A stretch of 64,000 nucleotides of DNA, from positions 7,254,649-7,318,648 of the forward strand of contig NC_057763.1 of the NCBI RefSeq assembly GCF_010389155.1, in the 5' to 3' direction. A program made the translations under genes and the position numbers. Shown piece by piece: positions 33,446 to 45,548 of the stretch. The notes under the pieces are model-generated. The model searched no databases, was not told the DNA's origin, and was given only the letters and a program-made list of their open reading frames with translations. Source of the stretch: Erigeron canadensis. Lineage: Eukaryota; Streptophyta; Magnoliopsida; Asterales; Asteraceae. Every line of letters starts with the position of its first letter. The first letter of the stretch is position 1.

Positions 33446-34060
33446 TTAAAACATAACATAATACTAAAAAAACATAATTAAAACATAACATAATCATAAC
33501 ATCCAGAATAGTCTGAGTCCACACTATCGTCGTCGTCATTGCAATGAATGTAACAATAGGGTTCAGGAGACCGACAGCATCACCGAGTTCAGGATTTGCA
33601 TACTCCTCCCTCGGGTTAGTCTGCTAACAGGCCGACCACTATCGACACTGTCTTGCCAGAAATCCGTGTAGAAGAGGTAGCGGTAAGCTGGACAATGATT
33701 TGATCAAGCAAATCGATCTTCTGTCAAAGATAAACAGCATACTCATCTTTGACGACGCTAGTAATCCATCCTACAACTTGAATTCGTTCGATTTCGGCTA
33801 TGTAATCCGCTTTGTTGTCCGTTACACTCTGAATCACAGTATTGACCTTAGATTTGTATCTGGCGTCGTTAAACATGTGATTTTGCATTGCCATTTTTGC
33901 ATCAAAAAAAGTCATATTTGGCATGTTGTTTGCCATGTTTTGAAGTATGGATGAATGTATGTAAATTTGAAGTAAAGTGGAGTGAAGTATGGATGAATGT
34001 GTGTGTAATATGATAGTATATGCAGGGATTTATGTGTGTTGTGTAGTGATAAAAAAAAAA
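33446..34060. other. Unassigned sequence
   Basis: A minus-strand frame of 70 codons (33936-33724) and short plus-strand frames are present. None shows a domain I recognise. ACATAACATAAT words repeat near 33450-33500. Possibly remnants of a DNA transposon; nothing firm is supported. Confidence 0.4.
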
Positions 34061-34374
34061 GAGATAATGGCATATGAATGTAACCATCTATAACAAAAAT
34101 GGTTATATGATGTAGTGACCTACTTATTTGATGTAATGATCTATGTATTTTAGGCTACGTGATGTATGCAACCGGGTAACTTCCAGTTATAACAGGTAAA
34201 TGCCACGTCACCCGCCACGTAAGATGCCACGTCATTCCATTCATCTTCTTTGGTTACTGTATCTATGATATGATATATAGGAAAAATATATGGCTATCAT
34301 AACCACTCGAGTAGGTCACTACATCACATAACTATTTTGTCATAGGTAACCTACATTCAAATGCCATCATCCCT
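34061..34374. mobile_element. Mutator-like MITE with ~75-bp terminal inverted repeats
   Basis: The left end (GAGATAATGGCATATGAATG onward, 34061-34130) is matched in inverted orientation by the right end (34300-34374, ending CATTCAAATGCCATCATCCC). Shared blocks include GATGTAGTGACCTACT. The arms are about 75 bases each around a roughly 160-base centre with repeated CCACGT words. Poly-A flanks both ends (ten A left, seven A right) and could include a 7-10 bp duplication. Long arms and A-tract target choice fit non-autonomous Mutator elements. No coding capacity. Confidence 0.8.
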
Positions 34375-34548
34375 AAAAAAAGCAACAAACAATCGTTAGG
34401 AACCAAAACTAGCAATTGCCCTCCTTGGAAATTGCACCACTCACTCTTTTCTTCGCGTGGTCTCACCCTTTACTTTCCACCACTTACGAGTGGTTAGTCG
34501 TCGGCGGCGGCGGGCACCACTCACGCACCCACCACTCAGGTGATGCCA

Positions 34549-35805
34549 ACACATAGGGTTGTAAATGAACCGAACAGTTCATGAACTGTTCGGTGGGAAG
34601 TTCGTTCGTGTTCGTTCGTTTAGTTAAAGGAATGAACATCAACACAAAAATACATTCGTTTAGTTAAACGAACAAAGATGAACACAACTCCCGTTCGTTC
34701 ACTTATGTTCGTGAACGTTCGATAATATGTCGTGAACATCCATTCGTTTATTTTCGTGAACATTTCATTTTGCTAAAATATATTAATATTATTAACTAGA
34801 AATTTTACCTTGCGTGTTGCCACATGAATGATTTTTTTTAGTCATACATAATCACATACTATATAAATCAAAAAATTGATCTCTATACAATAAAGTCTAT
34901 TTTTTTTTTTTTTTGAAAAAAAGATGGTTTTTGAAACGAACAACAAGTTTTGTGAACAACTAATTAGTTGTTATATGATATCGTTTAGATTTCGAAATCG
35001 GTGAATGGGTGGTGTTAACGATTAGGGTGGCTATTGTCATTTTTTTATGCCTGAAACGAAAACTTTATCATAGAATTAGTAGTTATTGTAGTTAAAAGGT
35101 TAAATTTGAAGAAAATAAGATTTATGATAAAAGAATCAAATTCAAAAGTTTTATGATGAAAATAAGAAAGTCATAAAGGTTGTTGTGAAAATAAGAAAGC
35201 GAATAAAGTTATCGTGGTAAAAATTTGTACTAAATAGTTATTATGGTTTGGAATTATGTGATCAACATATAAAATTAGAATGTTTTGTGGAAAATTAAAA
35301 AAAGTCTAAATAATTGTGGTAAAAATTAAAAAGTCAAAAAAGCTACTATAGATTAGGCAACTTAAATTGTTATATATATAATATAATATTAACATTAATA
35401 TCTGATCATTTATATAATTAAAAAGAAAATTAAATACAAATTATAAAGAAAATACTCATATATATCAAACCATAAGAGCTTTTCACTTTCTAAAGTAGGT
35501 AAGTTAGGTAAAACTTTTAGCCGATGAATAATTTGTAACCATGAATAGAAAGTCTAATATTTCTAATTATATATTTGTAAATATTTTTAGTTATAGGTGT
35601 TCTCATTGGTGTTTGTTTATGTTTGTTCATTAGTGCTCATTTGTGTGTCATGAACACAAATGAATGAACATAAACAAGTCATTATGTTCGTTTATCTGTT
35701 CGTGAACATAACATTATCTTGTTTATCCGTTTGTGAACCGTTCGTTAAGTTAAACGAACAAACATGAACAAGCTCTCGTTCGTGTTTGTTCGATTTGTTT
35801 AAAGC
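34549..35805. repeat. GAACGAAC-rich fold-back repeat (hAT-like, uncertain)
   Basis: Starts TAGGGTTGTAAATGAAC and contains a perfect 26-base palindrome at 34569-34594 with half-site ACCGAACAGTTCA. The words GTTCGTTCG, TTCGTGAACAT and TTAGTTAAACGAAC are dense at both ends (34569-34770 and 35640-35800), with an 800-base AT-rich centre between. Both ends repeat the same motif family, which is typical of hAT-type non-autonomous repeats. The right terminus and target duplication are not clear (CCAACACA left and CCAACAGC right are a weak candidate). Confidence 0.5.
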
Positions 35806-35861
35806 CGCATCACCCCAACAGCCAAGCCAATGGATTGAGCCACGCAACTACGGTGCACGAT

Positions 35862-36604
35862 TAGGGATGGCAAAAAAGTACGAACGCGACGGGGAAACCC
35901 AATATCCGAAAAGTTTGGGTCGGGTTTGGGTAAGCTTATCGGGTCACGGGTCGGGTTTCGGGGCAATTATCAGGTTTTTTTCGGTTTTCGGGACAGGGAC
36001 CGGGGCTTGCCTACCCAGACCCGACCCGAACCCGATAATATGTATATGTATGTAAAACAATATATATATTCTTATAAATGATAAAATAGCAAACTTATAT
36101 ATATATATATATGTATATTAAAACCTACCGTTAAAACAACAGGGATATTGGTTATTGTTTTTAGTCTGCAACATGACTATATACATTGTCTTGAGAAAAC
36201 TTAAAGCTGCACTTCGTTATCTTTTTATTTTATCATGCAAAAATGCATACTTTTATTATTTAGTTTTCGCTTCGGACTTTTTAAACTTTATAATTAGAAT
36301 ATTATTTCTATATAACTTTGTTTAATTACTTAAACCACATATAACTATCATTTCTTTCTCAAAATATTTTATAATATTGTTGGAGTTATTACTTATCAAA
36401 TATGATTGCGAAATTTGTTGAAATGTTGTTACTTTTGTGTTCATCACTATCAGGTCGGATTCGAGTTTTTAACGGATATCGGGTTTCGGGTCGATTTTGG
36501 AAAAACTTTAATCCCCGATGGAGTCCCCGATAAGATAACCACAGGTATCGAATCAGGTTTGGGTATTGCACTGCCCGTCCCACCCCGACCCATTGTTATT
36601 CCTA
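35862..36604. mobile_element. hAT-type MITE with perfect 8-bp target duplication
   Basis: The element reads TAGGGATGGCAA at the left end and TTGTTATTCCTA at the right (9 of 12 bases inverted-complementary). TGCACGAT flanks it at 35854-35861 and 36605-36612. An 8-bp duplication and TAGGG-type ends are hallmarks of hAT transposons. Subterminal GGGTCGGGTT and CCCGACCC words fill both ends; they are common in plant hAT MITEs. It has no transposase. It lies immediately upstream of the VDAC core promoter. Confidence 0.9.
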
Positions 36605-36661
36605 TGCACGATAGTGCCACGCACCTTGTCAAGACCGCCAAAGAATCTCTAAAGTCGCCAC

Positions 36662-36729
36662 AGCCCACAGGGGCCGAATATATAAATATTAAAATAAAAT
36701 TATAGGAGTAGAAATAAAGAAAACCCTAA
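36662..36729 (+). promoter_or_regulatory. Core promoter of the VDAC gene: site II, TATA box, telo-box
   Basis: AGCCCA at 36662-36667 is a reverse-strand site II element (TGGGCT). TATATAAATA at 36679-36688 is a TATA box. AAACCCTAA at 36721-36729 is a telo-box just downstream of the expected start site near 36710. Telo-box plus site II combinations are known in plant genes for ribosomal and organelle proteins, which suits a mitochondrial porin. The order and spacing are seen; transcription from here is inferred. Confidence 0.6.
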
Positions 36730-36824
36730 TTAAGAAGAGACTCCCTCTCCTCGCACCTCTAAAAGAATAAAATCTGCTCATTGCTCCACTTCTATCGGAG
36801 CTGCCGTCTTCCACTGTATTCTAT
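36710..36824 (+). other. Probable 5' UTR exon of VDAC and leader intron
   Basis: A pyrimidine-rich leader (CTCCCTCTCCTCGCACC) ends at a strong donor CTAT/GTAAGT (36824/36825). A matching acceptor, CTCTCAG at 38282-38288, lies 45 bases before the VDAC ATG. The leader intron would then be about 1.46 kb. Long 5' UTR introns are common in plant housekeeping genes. The acceptor could instead be TTTCAG near 38040; cDNA would decide. Confidence 0.5.
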
Positions 36825-38333
36825 GTAAGTCCATTCTTATTTCACACACACACAGATATAATATATATATATATGTATGTATGTATATTGAAACAGATTA
36901 GCGGTAGGTTACTCTTGTTCATTTGCTGGTTTATTTTAATTTATTGAAGTTTTATATTATGCTATTGTCTAGTTTTTATATACATACCCGCATATATACA
37001 CATATATCTATATCTATACTTTATTATAAAGAACATTGAACTTAATTTTTCAATATTGATTTTAAGTTTCAACAATGTACACATTCTAATGCATGACGTA
37101 CCATACATCATAGCCACGTTACATCAATAACTTCCACTATTCACCGGCACCACCGCCTATGCCGCTACCACCGCCACCATCCGTCACGCACGGGTACCTT
37201 TTTGTATATACATACATATATTTAACTTATATAAGTGATTGGATTCGAGTTAAACGAACACGGACATTGGGAAAGTATTAGCAAATCAAGTGTTTGGGTT
37301 TTAAACTAAAAAGATGTGTATCTTTTTAACATAATACATTTAGAACTGTTTATGAAGCGTGAAGTATCGATAGGTGAAGTTAGGAAAAAGCAAGTAGGGT
37401 GTGACTCACGGTTGATTTGGACTTTTCTAGCCGCAAGTGCTGGCAAGATATGAATGGTCAATTTGACTTGTGTTACCTATTGTTTTGAGTTTTGGCTTCG
37501 GTGTTTTGAATGTCAAGGTCTAAACCTTGGAGAAAATATGTCAAATAATTGGATATGATATATGCATTTCAACTCACTTAGTTCTAATTCTGACTTGGAT
37601 GTCTTTTTTTGTTTCTGTTTTCTATCATTGTTTGTATTCATGTTCGTTTTGTTTGTGGTGTATGGATTATATAGAGTTTTGCTGGCTTTTTGATGTTAGT
37701 CAACCTATATGCTTTATTTCCTAGCTATTGTCAGTTTGTCACATCACACATAAACTGATCGGTCCATCTGCTGGCGATGTCCTTTGTATTTTTTTCTAAT
37801 TGATTTACCTATGCACTTGATACCGGCATACACTCCCATGCGATTTAAGTGATAGACCTTTGCCATACTGATGTCACCATGTTTACAGGACAGTTGTTTC
37901 CCTTGCAACAAAAATGCTCTTGTTCTGTTTTTTGGAACACTTTTCGGTTCGAATGTAAATTTTGGAAATTTATGTAGTACATTCTTAGTTTTGTTTTAGG
38001 AATGATGGCTGGACAAAATAGGTTTGGTGATTTATTTTCAGGGGATGTTAACTTGGTTATTTTAATAATTGCAGTTATTGTTGTATGTCCAAATTAAAAT
38101 AAAAACGTAACTTTCATTTGTTGATGAAGTTACAGCTATCAGTAACTTTAACAACATGCACTTATCGATCTGATTATCTACCATTAATATAGGGTTAATC
38201 ACTTCTTGACGGTTTATTTTTCTTGTTTTGCTATATTTTTTGTTATATGTTACCGTGATCCTTTACTGACACCTCACTTGGCTCTCAGCCTGTTTTTGGA
38301 AGCTGGGAGTAGTAACCTGAAATCTAATTCACA

Positions 38334-41300
38334 ATGGGCAACGGTCCGGCACCTTTTTCGGATATTGGCAAACGAGCAAAAGGTACGCCCTTTTGGATCA
38401 GTACATGCTAGCTAAGGGATGTTAAAATTTTTACCACACATAAGCTTTACATCTCTAGCCATCAACTGTAATTATATCGATAAAAACTTTGCATTGTCTT
38501 ATGTCTTTCCTAGTTAAAATTTTCCCGAGATTGCCTTGCTGTTGACTGAAACTACCTTTTATGTAATTATGTGCAGATATGTGGTTGTAGCATTCATGCT
38601 TTCAAAATTAGGGATGACTTTGTTCCTAATACTTATTTGTTAATTAACTTCCAATGTTACCATTCATTGCATGTTCATTGATCATCCTTGTCGCGTGAGT
38701 TTGCTAGTTCATGTTTAGAAATGGAGAAGGCAGTAAATGACTTTTACTTAGAAATAGTAAGAGGTTTCAGTCGTATACATTCATAGACATCTCAAGGGAC
38801 TTGTAGGATTTGGGGAACTTTTGAAGGGTTTAATTGTTTTGTAGAATGTATTGTAATTATGAAACTCACTTTCACCCTTAAGTTCTCTAATCTATACACC
38901 CAACTCCAGTCAAAGATGGGGACTTTTATCAGTTCTATTTAGTTCAATGAGACATCGCATATTTTATTCAAAGTCATAGTTCATAATCGTGGAAGCTTTA
39001 ATTTCAACTGTGCCATCACCATACCACTACTTGCGCGGCTTTACAGTTTCGTATATGTGATATGAAACACCGTTCCAATATTTTCACTTTCATATCGCTG
39101 ATGTATGTATATGTAATGTATGTTTGAAGTTAATTTTGAAGGCTTCATTTAGTTATATTCACACCTACACTTAAATGCATGGATTGACTTTCTTTTATAG
39201 TTCTTTGTCTGTTTTGGTTAAGGCTATAAGTTGACATTAATGTACTACAACTGCAAATATAGCTGGTCAATATTTCCTGCTCTAATGTGGAATTAACAAT
39301 GCACTACTCTTTTGCACATTTTGTATTTGTAGGTAATGAGTTTGGAATTTTTGTATGTGAAAAAATGATATTTGATAGTGTCTTTGCTTAATATAGAGAG
39401 AAGGTGGAGTTTTTATTATTTGCTATAGAGCATATACAAAGGTGACTAATGCTCTTGCTAAATGCAGATCTGTTGACCAAGGATTACAACTATGACCACA
39501 AGTTTGTATTGTCAGTTCCTGGATCTACTCCCATGGTATGTGTATATTATACTACCTAATATTCATTCCATCTACATGGTTGTAGTTTACCTACCTATCA
39601 GTCAATATCTAGATTAATTAGAGGTACAAACTAGGAAATTGTTTGTGCAGCTATGGTTAGTCATTGTGCAACAGATTGTACTGGCTTTTAAACATTAACA
39701 ATGAAAACGAACAGAAAAGTAGATAGATAGCTTATATTCGAGGGATTAGCAAGCTTTCCTAATGAAGTATTGATATAAACCGCTTCTTATCAATATTCAT
39801 CACGTTAAGAATTACAAACCTAAAGTGCTAGTTATACTAAAAATAGCTTAGGCTAATACTCGTAGAACAAAAAACTTGCATTCTAAGTTTATTACAAACT
39901 ACGCGGGTTACTTGCCTAATAAAAATGATAATCTAGTAATACAAGCATCCTAGTTATAATGTCTTAATATTAATTTCCGTGGTAATCTAATAAGCTAAGA
40001 CTATATCAACGTGAAGCAAAAATCTTTACTAAATGCTATCTTACAGTTACATATGTATAATAATGCCTGGCTGATGTACACACATTGTTACTTAAGACTA
40101 AGGATTATTTTGGATTTATTAGCTTGTGTTATGAAATCAAAGAGTTCAACTCTGTAGTTTTCTGAAAGGCTGAAACCTCTTATTCTATATAACTTCATTC
40201 TTTACTTGACTTTCCAGTAATAACCCACTTCTAGTGATCTTATAGAGTGATTTGTAGTGCCTACCCAGTTTGATTTGGCTAAGATCTGAAATACTGAAAG
40301 TGTTACATTAGTTTTGTGAATGATAGTATCAGAATAACTAAGTTTTGTAAAGTTTACTTACATTTCATTGAACTCTTTTACTTGCAGGGACTGACGGCTA
40401 CTGGTCTGCAAAAAGGTCAAATCTTTCTTGGAGATATATGTGCACAGTACAAGAGTGGCAGGACTAATGTAGATGTAAAAGTAGATACATATTCAAATGT
40501 AAGAATCAGGGATTTTGGTGTCAAATTCAAGTGCTAAGACTCTTTTAATGCCTTGTACTCAAAGTTTTAGTCTACTATATATAACAACTCTGGCCAAAAA
40601 GTTCTGGCTGCTTAAATGTATTTGATTAGATATTGCCTCAGACATCTAAGTTTCTACATTTTTCAGGTGTCAACAAAAGTTACTGTTCATGAAGTAATGC
40701 CATTTACGAAAGCTATCTTAAGCTTTGATGTTCCCGATCATAAATCTGGAAAGGTCAGTTATTTCAAGTGTAGCTTTTTATGAGTTTGTTCACATGTAAT
40801 ATATTGACTGCTAGGTTATCTGCCTAACATTGAGCATTTTGATAATGGTTATTATGTGAGCTCATTACAAGTAATCTCTAAGCTGGAAAATTGTTTTAGA
40901 AGCTCACTAAGTTGGTTATCTACAAGGAATGATATTTTTTATGTTGAGGTGACCGACTATAGTTTTTCAACTCAAGATGATATACTTGAAATATAGGAAA
41001 GTTCTAAAGGCTGTAGAGGAAATGACGAGTGCAGCAATTATCATATTATTCCCTCAATTGATATGTGCTTGTATAAGTACTGATGAGAGTTGTTTCTGTT
41101 TGCTCTCAGCTTGATGTTCAGTATCTGCATCCCCGAGTTGCCATTGATTCGAGTATTGGCCTGAACCCATCCCCAGTTCTAAATGTTGCTGCTGCCATTG
41201 GTCACAAGGACATACATCTTGGTGGTGAAGTTGGCTTTGATACCTCCTCTGCTTCATTTACCAAGTACACTGCTGGGATAAGCTTTAACAAACCCGATCT

Positions 41301-42848
41301 TTCTGCTTCACTTATGCTGTATGTACAACCAACCTTAACATCTGCTTTTTCATTTGGTTCCCAGGCTTCCCTTTTGATAATAGCCTCATATGTGAATAAA
41401 ATTTTTAACTGCTGTAAACTATATGAAGTTGTCATTTATAGAGACAAAATAATGCATTGTATGGACCCCAACTGATGCCATTGGTTTTTTGGTATTTGGT
41501 AATGTTGACAATGGACAAGTAGTCAAATAGATAATGAAATAGGTATTTTAACTTGAAAACTTGTCAGATCAGGAATTTGCATTTATTAAGTGAGAAGAAA
41601 GCCTATTACTAGTTTCAGCCTTACATTTTTTTCTCAAATGGTGTATTTAATTATAAACTGCCATCCCAGCAAGACGCTGGGGGCAACAAAAATGTTAAAA
41701 AGTGAAATTACATCATATCGCCAATCTTTCCAAGACATAGAATAAAGTTTACATTTATTTTTAATCCAAAAAAAAACAATGATTTAATTTCCTCGATGGC
41801 TTTGGAAAAACTGATCGGGATGCTCGATTAGAAAGCCTTCCTTTTTGTCTGCTTGGGACATTCTTTGATCTCTTCACTTTTACCTTATTATCTGCTTGGG
41901 ACATTCTTCGATCTCTTTACTTTTACCTTTTTACCGGCTTGGGACGTATTTCGGTCTCCTTACTTTAAAGTTTGATTTAGCAGGTGACAAGGTTTAGGTG
42001 GTTGTATGAATTAATTTTTTTTAGTATTGTGCTACGCTTCATGTTTTTTAAAATGATCATCGAAATCTTATAACTTTTCTCGCCCTAATATTATTGTTCA
42101 TCCTACCATTTATATCTGTCCCAAAACAATGCCCATTGCCAAAAATTGATATGAATGATGAAGGTAAATGTGTCATACACTCACAAAGTAAGCTGTTAAC
42201 ACTTCTCATAAACTGTTTTTGTCTAGTGGACAATAATTTTGGGAGTGAAGGAGTATTTAACAAGATTTAGGAGGCTATATCTATAAATCAGTCTTATCAC
42301 TTTTTATGTAACAAGAGTTAGGAGATTATGAACGTTAAAATTAGAATTTCTAAGATTTTGTTGCGTAGTTCATAGACTCAAGTTTGTGTATCTGACATGC
42401 TTTCAGTTTAATTATTACCATTCTAGATTAAAGACAATTTAAATCAAACGCTTCAAAAGTAAAATAGTTGAAATTGCCATCTCTGCTATCCCGTACTCAT
42501 GCTAATATGATATTAGGCTAACGATTATTTCATGAATGCAGGATGGATAAAGGGCAAACATTGAAGGCATCATATGTACACTCTGTAGATCCCTCAAACA
42601 ATACTCAAGTTGTTGCTGAAATGACACACAATCTATCCACGTTAGAAAACAGTTTTACATTCGGAAGTGCTCATGTTCTTGACCGTTTCAACACGGTTAA
42701 AACCAGGTTCTCTGACAACGGAAAAGTTGCAATGCTGTGCCAACGAGAATGGCGACCAAAATCTTTGATAACCATATCAGCAGAATATGACACCAAGAGA
42801 ACTGATATATCCCCTAAGTGGGGTCTTGCACTAGCTCTCAAGCCTTGA
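38334..42848 (+). CDS. VDAC4-like: Voltage-dependent anion channel, VDAC4-like, six coding exons
   Basis: Exons 38334-38382, 39468-39535, 40388-40498, 40667-40753, 41110-41318 and 42542-42848 all have GT-AG borders. They sum to 831 bases, 276 aa plus stop, within the usual 274-283 aa. The protein opens MGNGPAPFSDIGKRAKDLL, the N-terminal helix inside the pore. It continues as an alternating beta pattern (19-strand barrel family) and ends REWRPKSLITISAEYDTK...WGLALALKP, the conserved eukaryotic porin C-terminus. The MG..PAPF start and KSGKLDVQYLHP segment are closest to Arabidopsis VDAC4 from memory of that family. It forms the outer mitochondrial membrane pore for metabolites such as ATP and ADP. 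No stops or shifts. The start is the only ATG giving the conserved N-terminal helix. Confidence 0.93.
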
Positions 42849-44603
42849 TTCGTACGTTTTCTGGATGGTTCTTTCCGATTTTCTATAATCTTGGATCTTT
42901 TATTAGAAGCCGCATTGTCGGTAAGGCTTGATAAAATCATTTTGGAACATTCTGACATCTAAAGGGTATATTTATGTTGAATTTTATTGGGAAAAATTGA
43001 CCCAATTTTGTTAACATTCTTGTTCATGTAATGGGGAATCCATGCAATTGTATGTTAGATTCTGATGGGGGCATAAGTTGCCATGAATCATACATTTCAT
43101 CTTAATAATCCAATATCTGTCTTTTTTGGCATAATACATGACAACTTTTTCAATGTTCATTGTAACGGTTTTGTTGCTGAATTTATACTTTTGTAATGTG
43201 TAATTGCTTGTTTATCTTATGCGAAAGGGTGATCTTCAAAATTCTCTTATTATAGATGTGAAGATCATTTTTCGTGATTGTTGTCGTTCTGAATGTCAAT
43301 AAAACACATCCAAGACGTGAAGATGAAAATCGTCATTTTGTTTATTTCTATAGTTGACGTTTCCATGACCCAGGATCTTATGGCGCAAGCTGCTGCTTGT
43401 ATAACTAAGGATCCTCAATCTGGTCATCCTGAAACTATATAAATCGAGGGATCTAGTTTATTTCAGATGTTTAAGAGAAGATCTGTACGCAACCTAAGTA
43501 AACCAAATCTAGTTTACTAAAATGTTCAAGGGGGGTTAATGGTTTGTTTGGTAGCGTCTGCCCTTTGACAGGCTAATACTTGATGTCAGTGTCTATGTTA
43601 CAGAATACAGTAACTCAAACCAGGTAAAGTTCTTCAAAAAGGAGACTGGCACGGCCACCTCCTATCGTTATTTTTTCCAGGTTTCTGGATCATTGTAATT
43701 TAATGCAAAATCTCAGGTACGCTATCACCAACCTGAGTACCTGACTATATTATTTCTTTGTTTCAAAATATCCAAACACTTACGTGTCTGTGTGTGTTCA
43801 TATTTATGCTTTGGGTATTAAAGTGTTTGGTTCATTATTACAATTCACAAAAAGAAAGTTCGTTAGAATATAATAGTATATGTTAAATTGTTAATTGTCA
43901 ATGTATGCAACTAAAAGTTGTTGGTCATGATGGCCAAGTTTGCTTTAAACTTTGACTTCATATATAGATTAACGTTGGCTGTTGTTTCCATACACTCGGT
44001 TCCTATGTATGATATATATTTAAAAGTTCTACCAACTTGGATCATTAGCTTGTAGCTGATTGAGAAGGTTCCATCTTATGTTTTCATGTACATGACGCGA
44101 TTTCATAGCAAGTAATTCTGCAGCCGGTTGGCAGATCATTTAAGCAAGCATCTACACATATCAAACAGAAGCAAGAAAAGGGAAATGGAGAATCTGTACA
44201 TATAGATTGCATAAACAAATCCCTGCGTGTGGACTTTGTAGTATGGTGGTTTTGGTTTTCGGCTGTCATAAACATATTGAAAGCAGTTATATAACTTCAA
44301 TAGAAACTTTGTAAGCTTCTTCTAGAGACAGAAAGCCGGGATCCTCTGCTTCTGCCGCAGAAAACATCCCATCATCTGGCTGCACTTATTATATAGTTTG
44401 TGGGGTAAGTTCATTTTCAGCATCTTTTGCATTTGTCTAAAAACTTCAAATTGTTTCATATAAGGTGTTTTAGTGTTATCGTTTACATCACATCAAAAGA
44501 ACTACAAATTAGCAGGAAAAATAAAAGATCTTTATTGTTTACCTTGAATAAGTTATCAAAAAATGGTTAAAATGTAGTATATGATTGATCTCACCATCAT
44601 CAA
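42849..44603. other. VDAC 3' flank and intergenic space
   Basis: The VDAC 3' UTR follows the stop; an AATAAA at 43298-43303 is one candidate poly(A) signal. No conserved frame is seen to 44603. The rest is AT-rich intergenic sequence, the shared downstream side of two convergent genes (VDAC plus, GT31 minus). Confidence 0.5.
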
Positions 44604-45548
44604 CTAAGGTATATGATACAATTTAGAAGGTTTTAAATCTCGAGTTGCATTGAAATACTGCAATGTCCGAATCCACTTATCTTGATTCTTCAAACGGTGA
44701 ACTCCCACCGTTTCTGGCCAAAGCTCATGTGCACACCTTGTAGGTGGTTCTGGCAAATCATACATATGCCACTTAGCATTATACCTGTTTTTTGCACGGC
44801 GTCCATCTCGCATCCATTCTCCAAAAACTTTATCTTCCGGCCCTACCATGTGGTTTTTCGGGATATCTGATTCTTTAATCCACTCAACTATGTCCCATGA
44901 TACTAAGTATCCCATTCCTGACATGTAATTCACAAAAGGATCCATACTAGGACATGGAACCACATAGCCATAGTATAGATCTTCTCTTGATAAAGGCCTC
45001 AAGGTCTCCACCAATTTGGGTAGCCGGAAATAAGTATCATCATCGCCTTTCATAACATAATGGTATGGTGGGTTGGTCGAGTCAGAGTCGTTGTTTTTCA
45101 GCATATCTGGTAAGCTTGAGAAATAGGTGTAAGTCTTACCATTATCCATATTCTCTTTGCAGTTCAATATTATGATATCGTTGTGTAGCATTATCTCGAG
45201 TGCTATTAAAATCCTTTGGTCTTCTTTTGTTAGGTTACAGAAGACAAACTTTACATCGACTTTTGCTCCTTCCACTGACTGGGTTCCATATATGAGGCGG
45301 AGGAAATGGCGGCGTTGGTAGTTGTCAGCGCGTGTTGGAATCCCGAGAAGGATTCTAATTTCATCTTCTGATGATTTAATGGGTAGGGAATAGTTGATTA
45401 AAGGTGAGGAGGCAGCGCATTTACTGATTTCTGATAGATTTGCAAACTGAGTTTCATTAATGAATGCCAAAGTGATCAGGAAGACGATGAATATGACAGA
45501 TACAATGATGAATTTTCTGTGATTTTCGGGATATGGTACATTCTTCAT
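44604..45548 (-). CDS. GT31-family beta-1,3-galactosyltransferase-like protein
   Basis: An intronless frame of 314 aa. Residues 12-30 are a single hydrophobic span after a short basic N-terminus, so the predicted topology is type II Golgi membrane. The Galactosyl_T fold motifs follow in order: a RR..LR.IYG segment (79-88), FVFCNL (101-106), a KTYTYFSSL acceptor-side segment (138-146), the metal-binding YVMKGDDDTYF (165-174, DDD at 169-171) and GPEDKVFG (236-243). The family moves galactose or a related sugar from UDP-sugar to glycans. The substrate cannot be told from sequence; pvg3-like galactosyltransferase is the usual label for plant homologues. Potential N-glycosylation sites at N37 and N52. 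The ATG at 45548 precedes the membrane span and is preferred. A TATA-like TTTATATC lies on the minus strand near 45620. Confidence 0.82.
   Translation of the reverse strand: MKNVPYPENHRKFIIVSVIFIVFLITLAFINETQFANLSEISKCAASSPLINYSLPIKSSEDEIRILLGIPTRADNYQRRHFLRLIYGTQSVEGAKVDVKFVFCNLTKEDQRILIALEIMLHNDIIILNCKENMDNGKTYTYFSSLPDMLKNNDSDSTNPPYHYVMKGDDDTYFRLPKLVETLRPLSREDLYYGYVVPCPSMDPFVNYMSGMGYLVSWDIVEWIKESDIPKNHMVGPEDKVFGEWMRDGRRAKNRYNAKWHMYDLPEPPTRCAHELWPETVGVHRLKNQDKWIRTLQYFNATRDLKPSKLYHIP

Noticed and set aside
33724..33936. A Harbinger-type ORF1 remnant
   Set aside because: The 70 residues show no MYB/SANT signature or clear family pattern, so no call is made.
40316..40537. 73-codon frame as a separate gene
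   Set aside because: It is VDAC exon 3 (40388-40498) with adjoining intron sequence.
41083..41475. 130-codon frame taken as a separate small gene
   Set aside because: It is VDAC coding exon 5 (41110-41318) with intron read-through on both sides.
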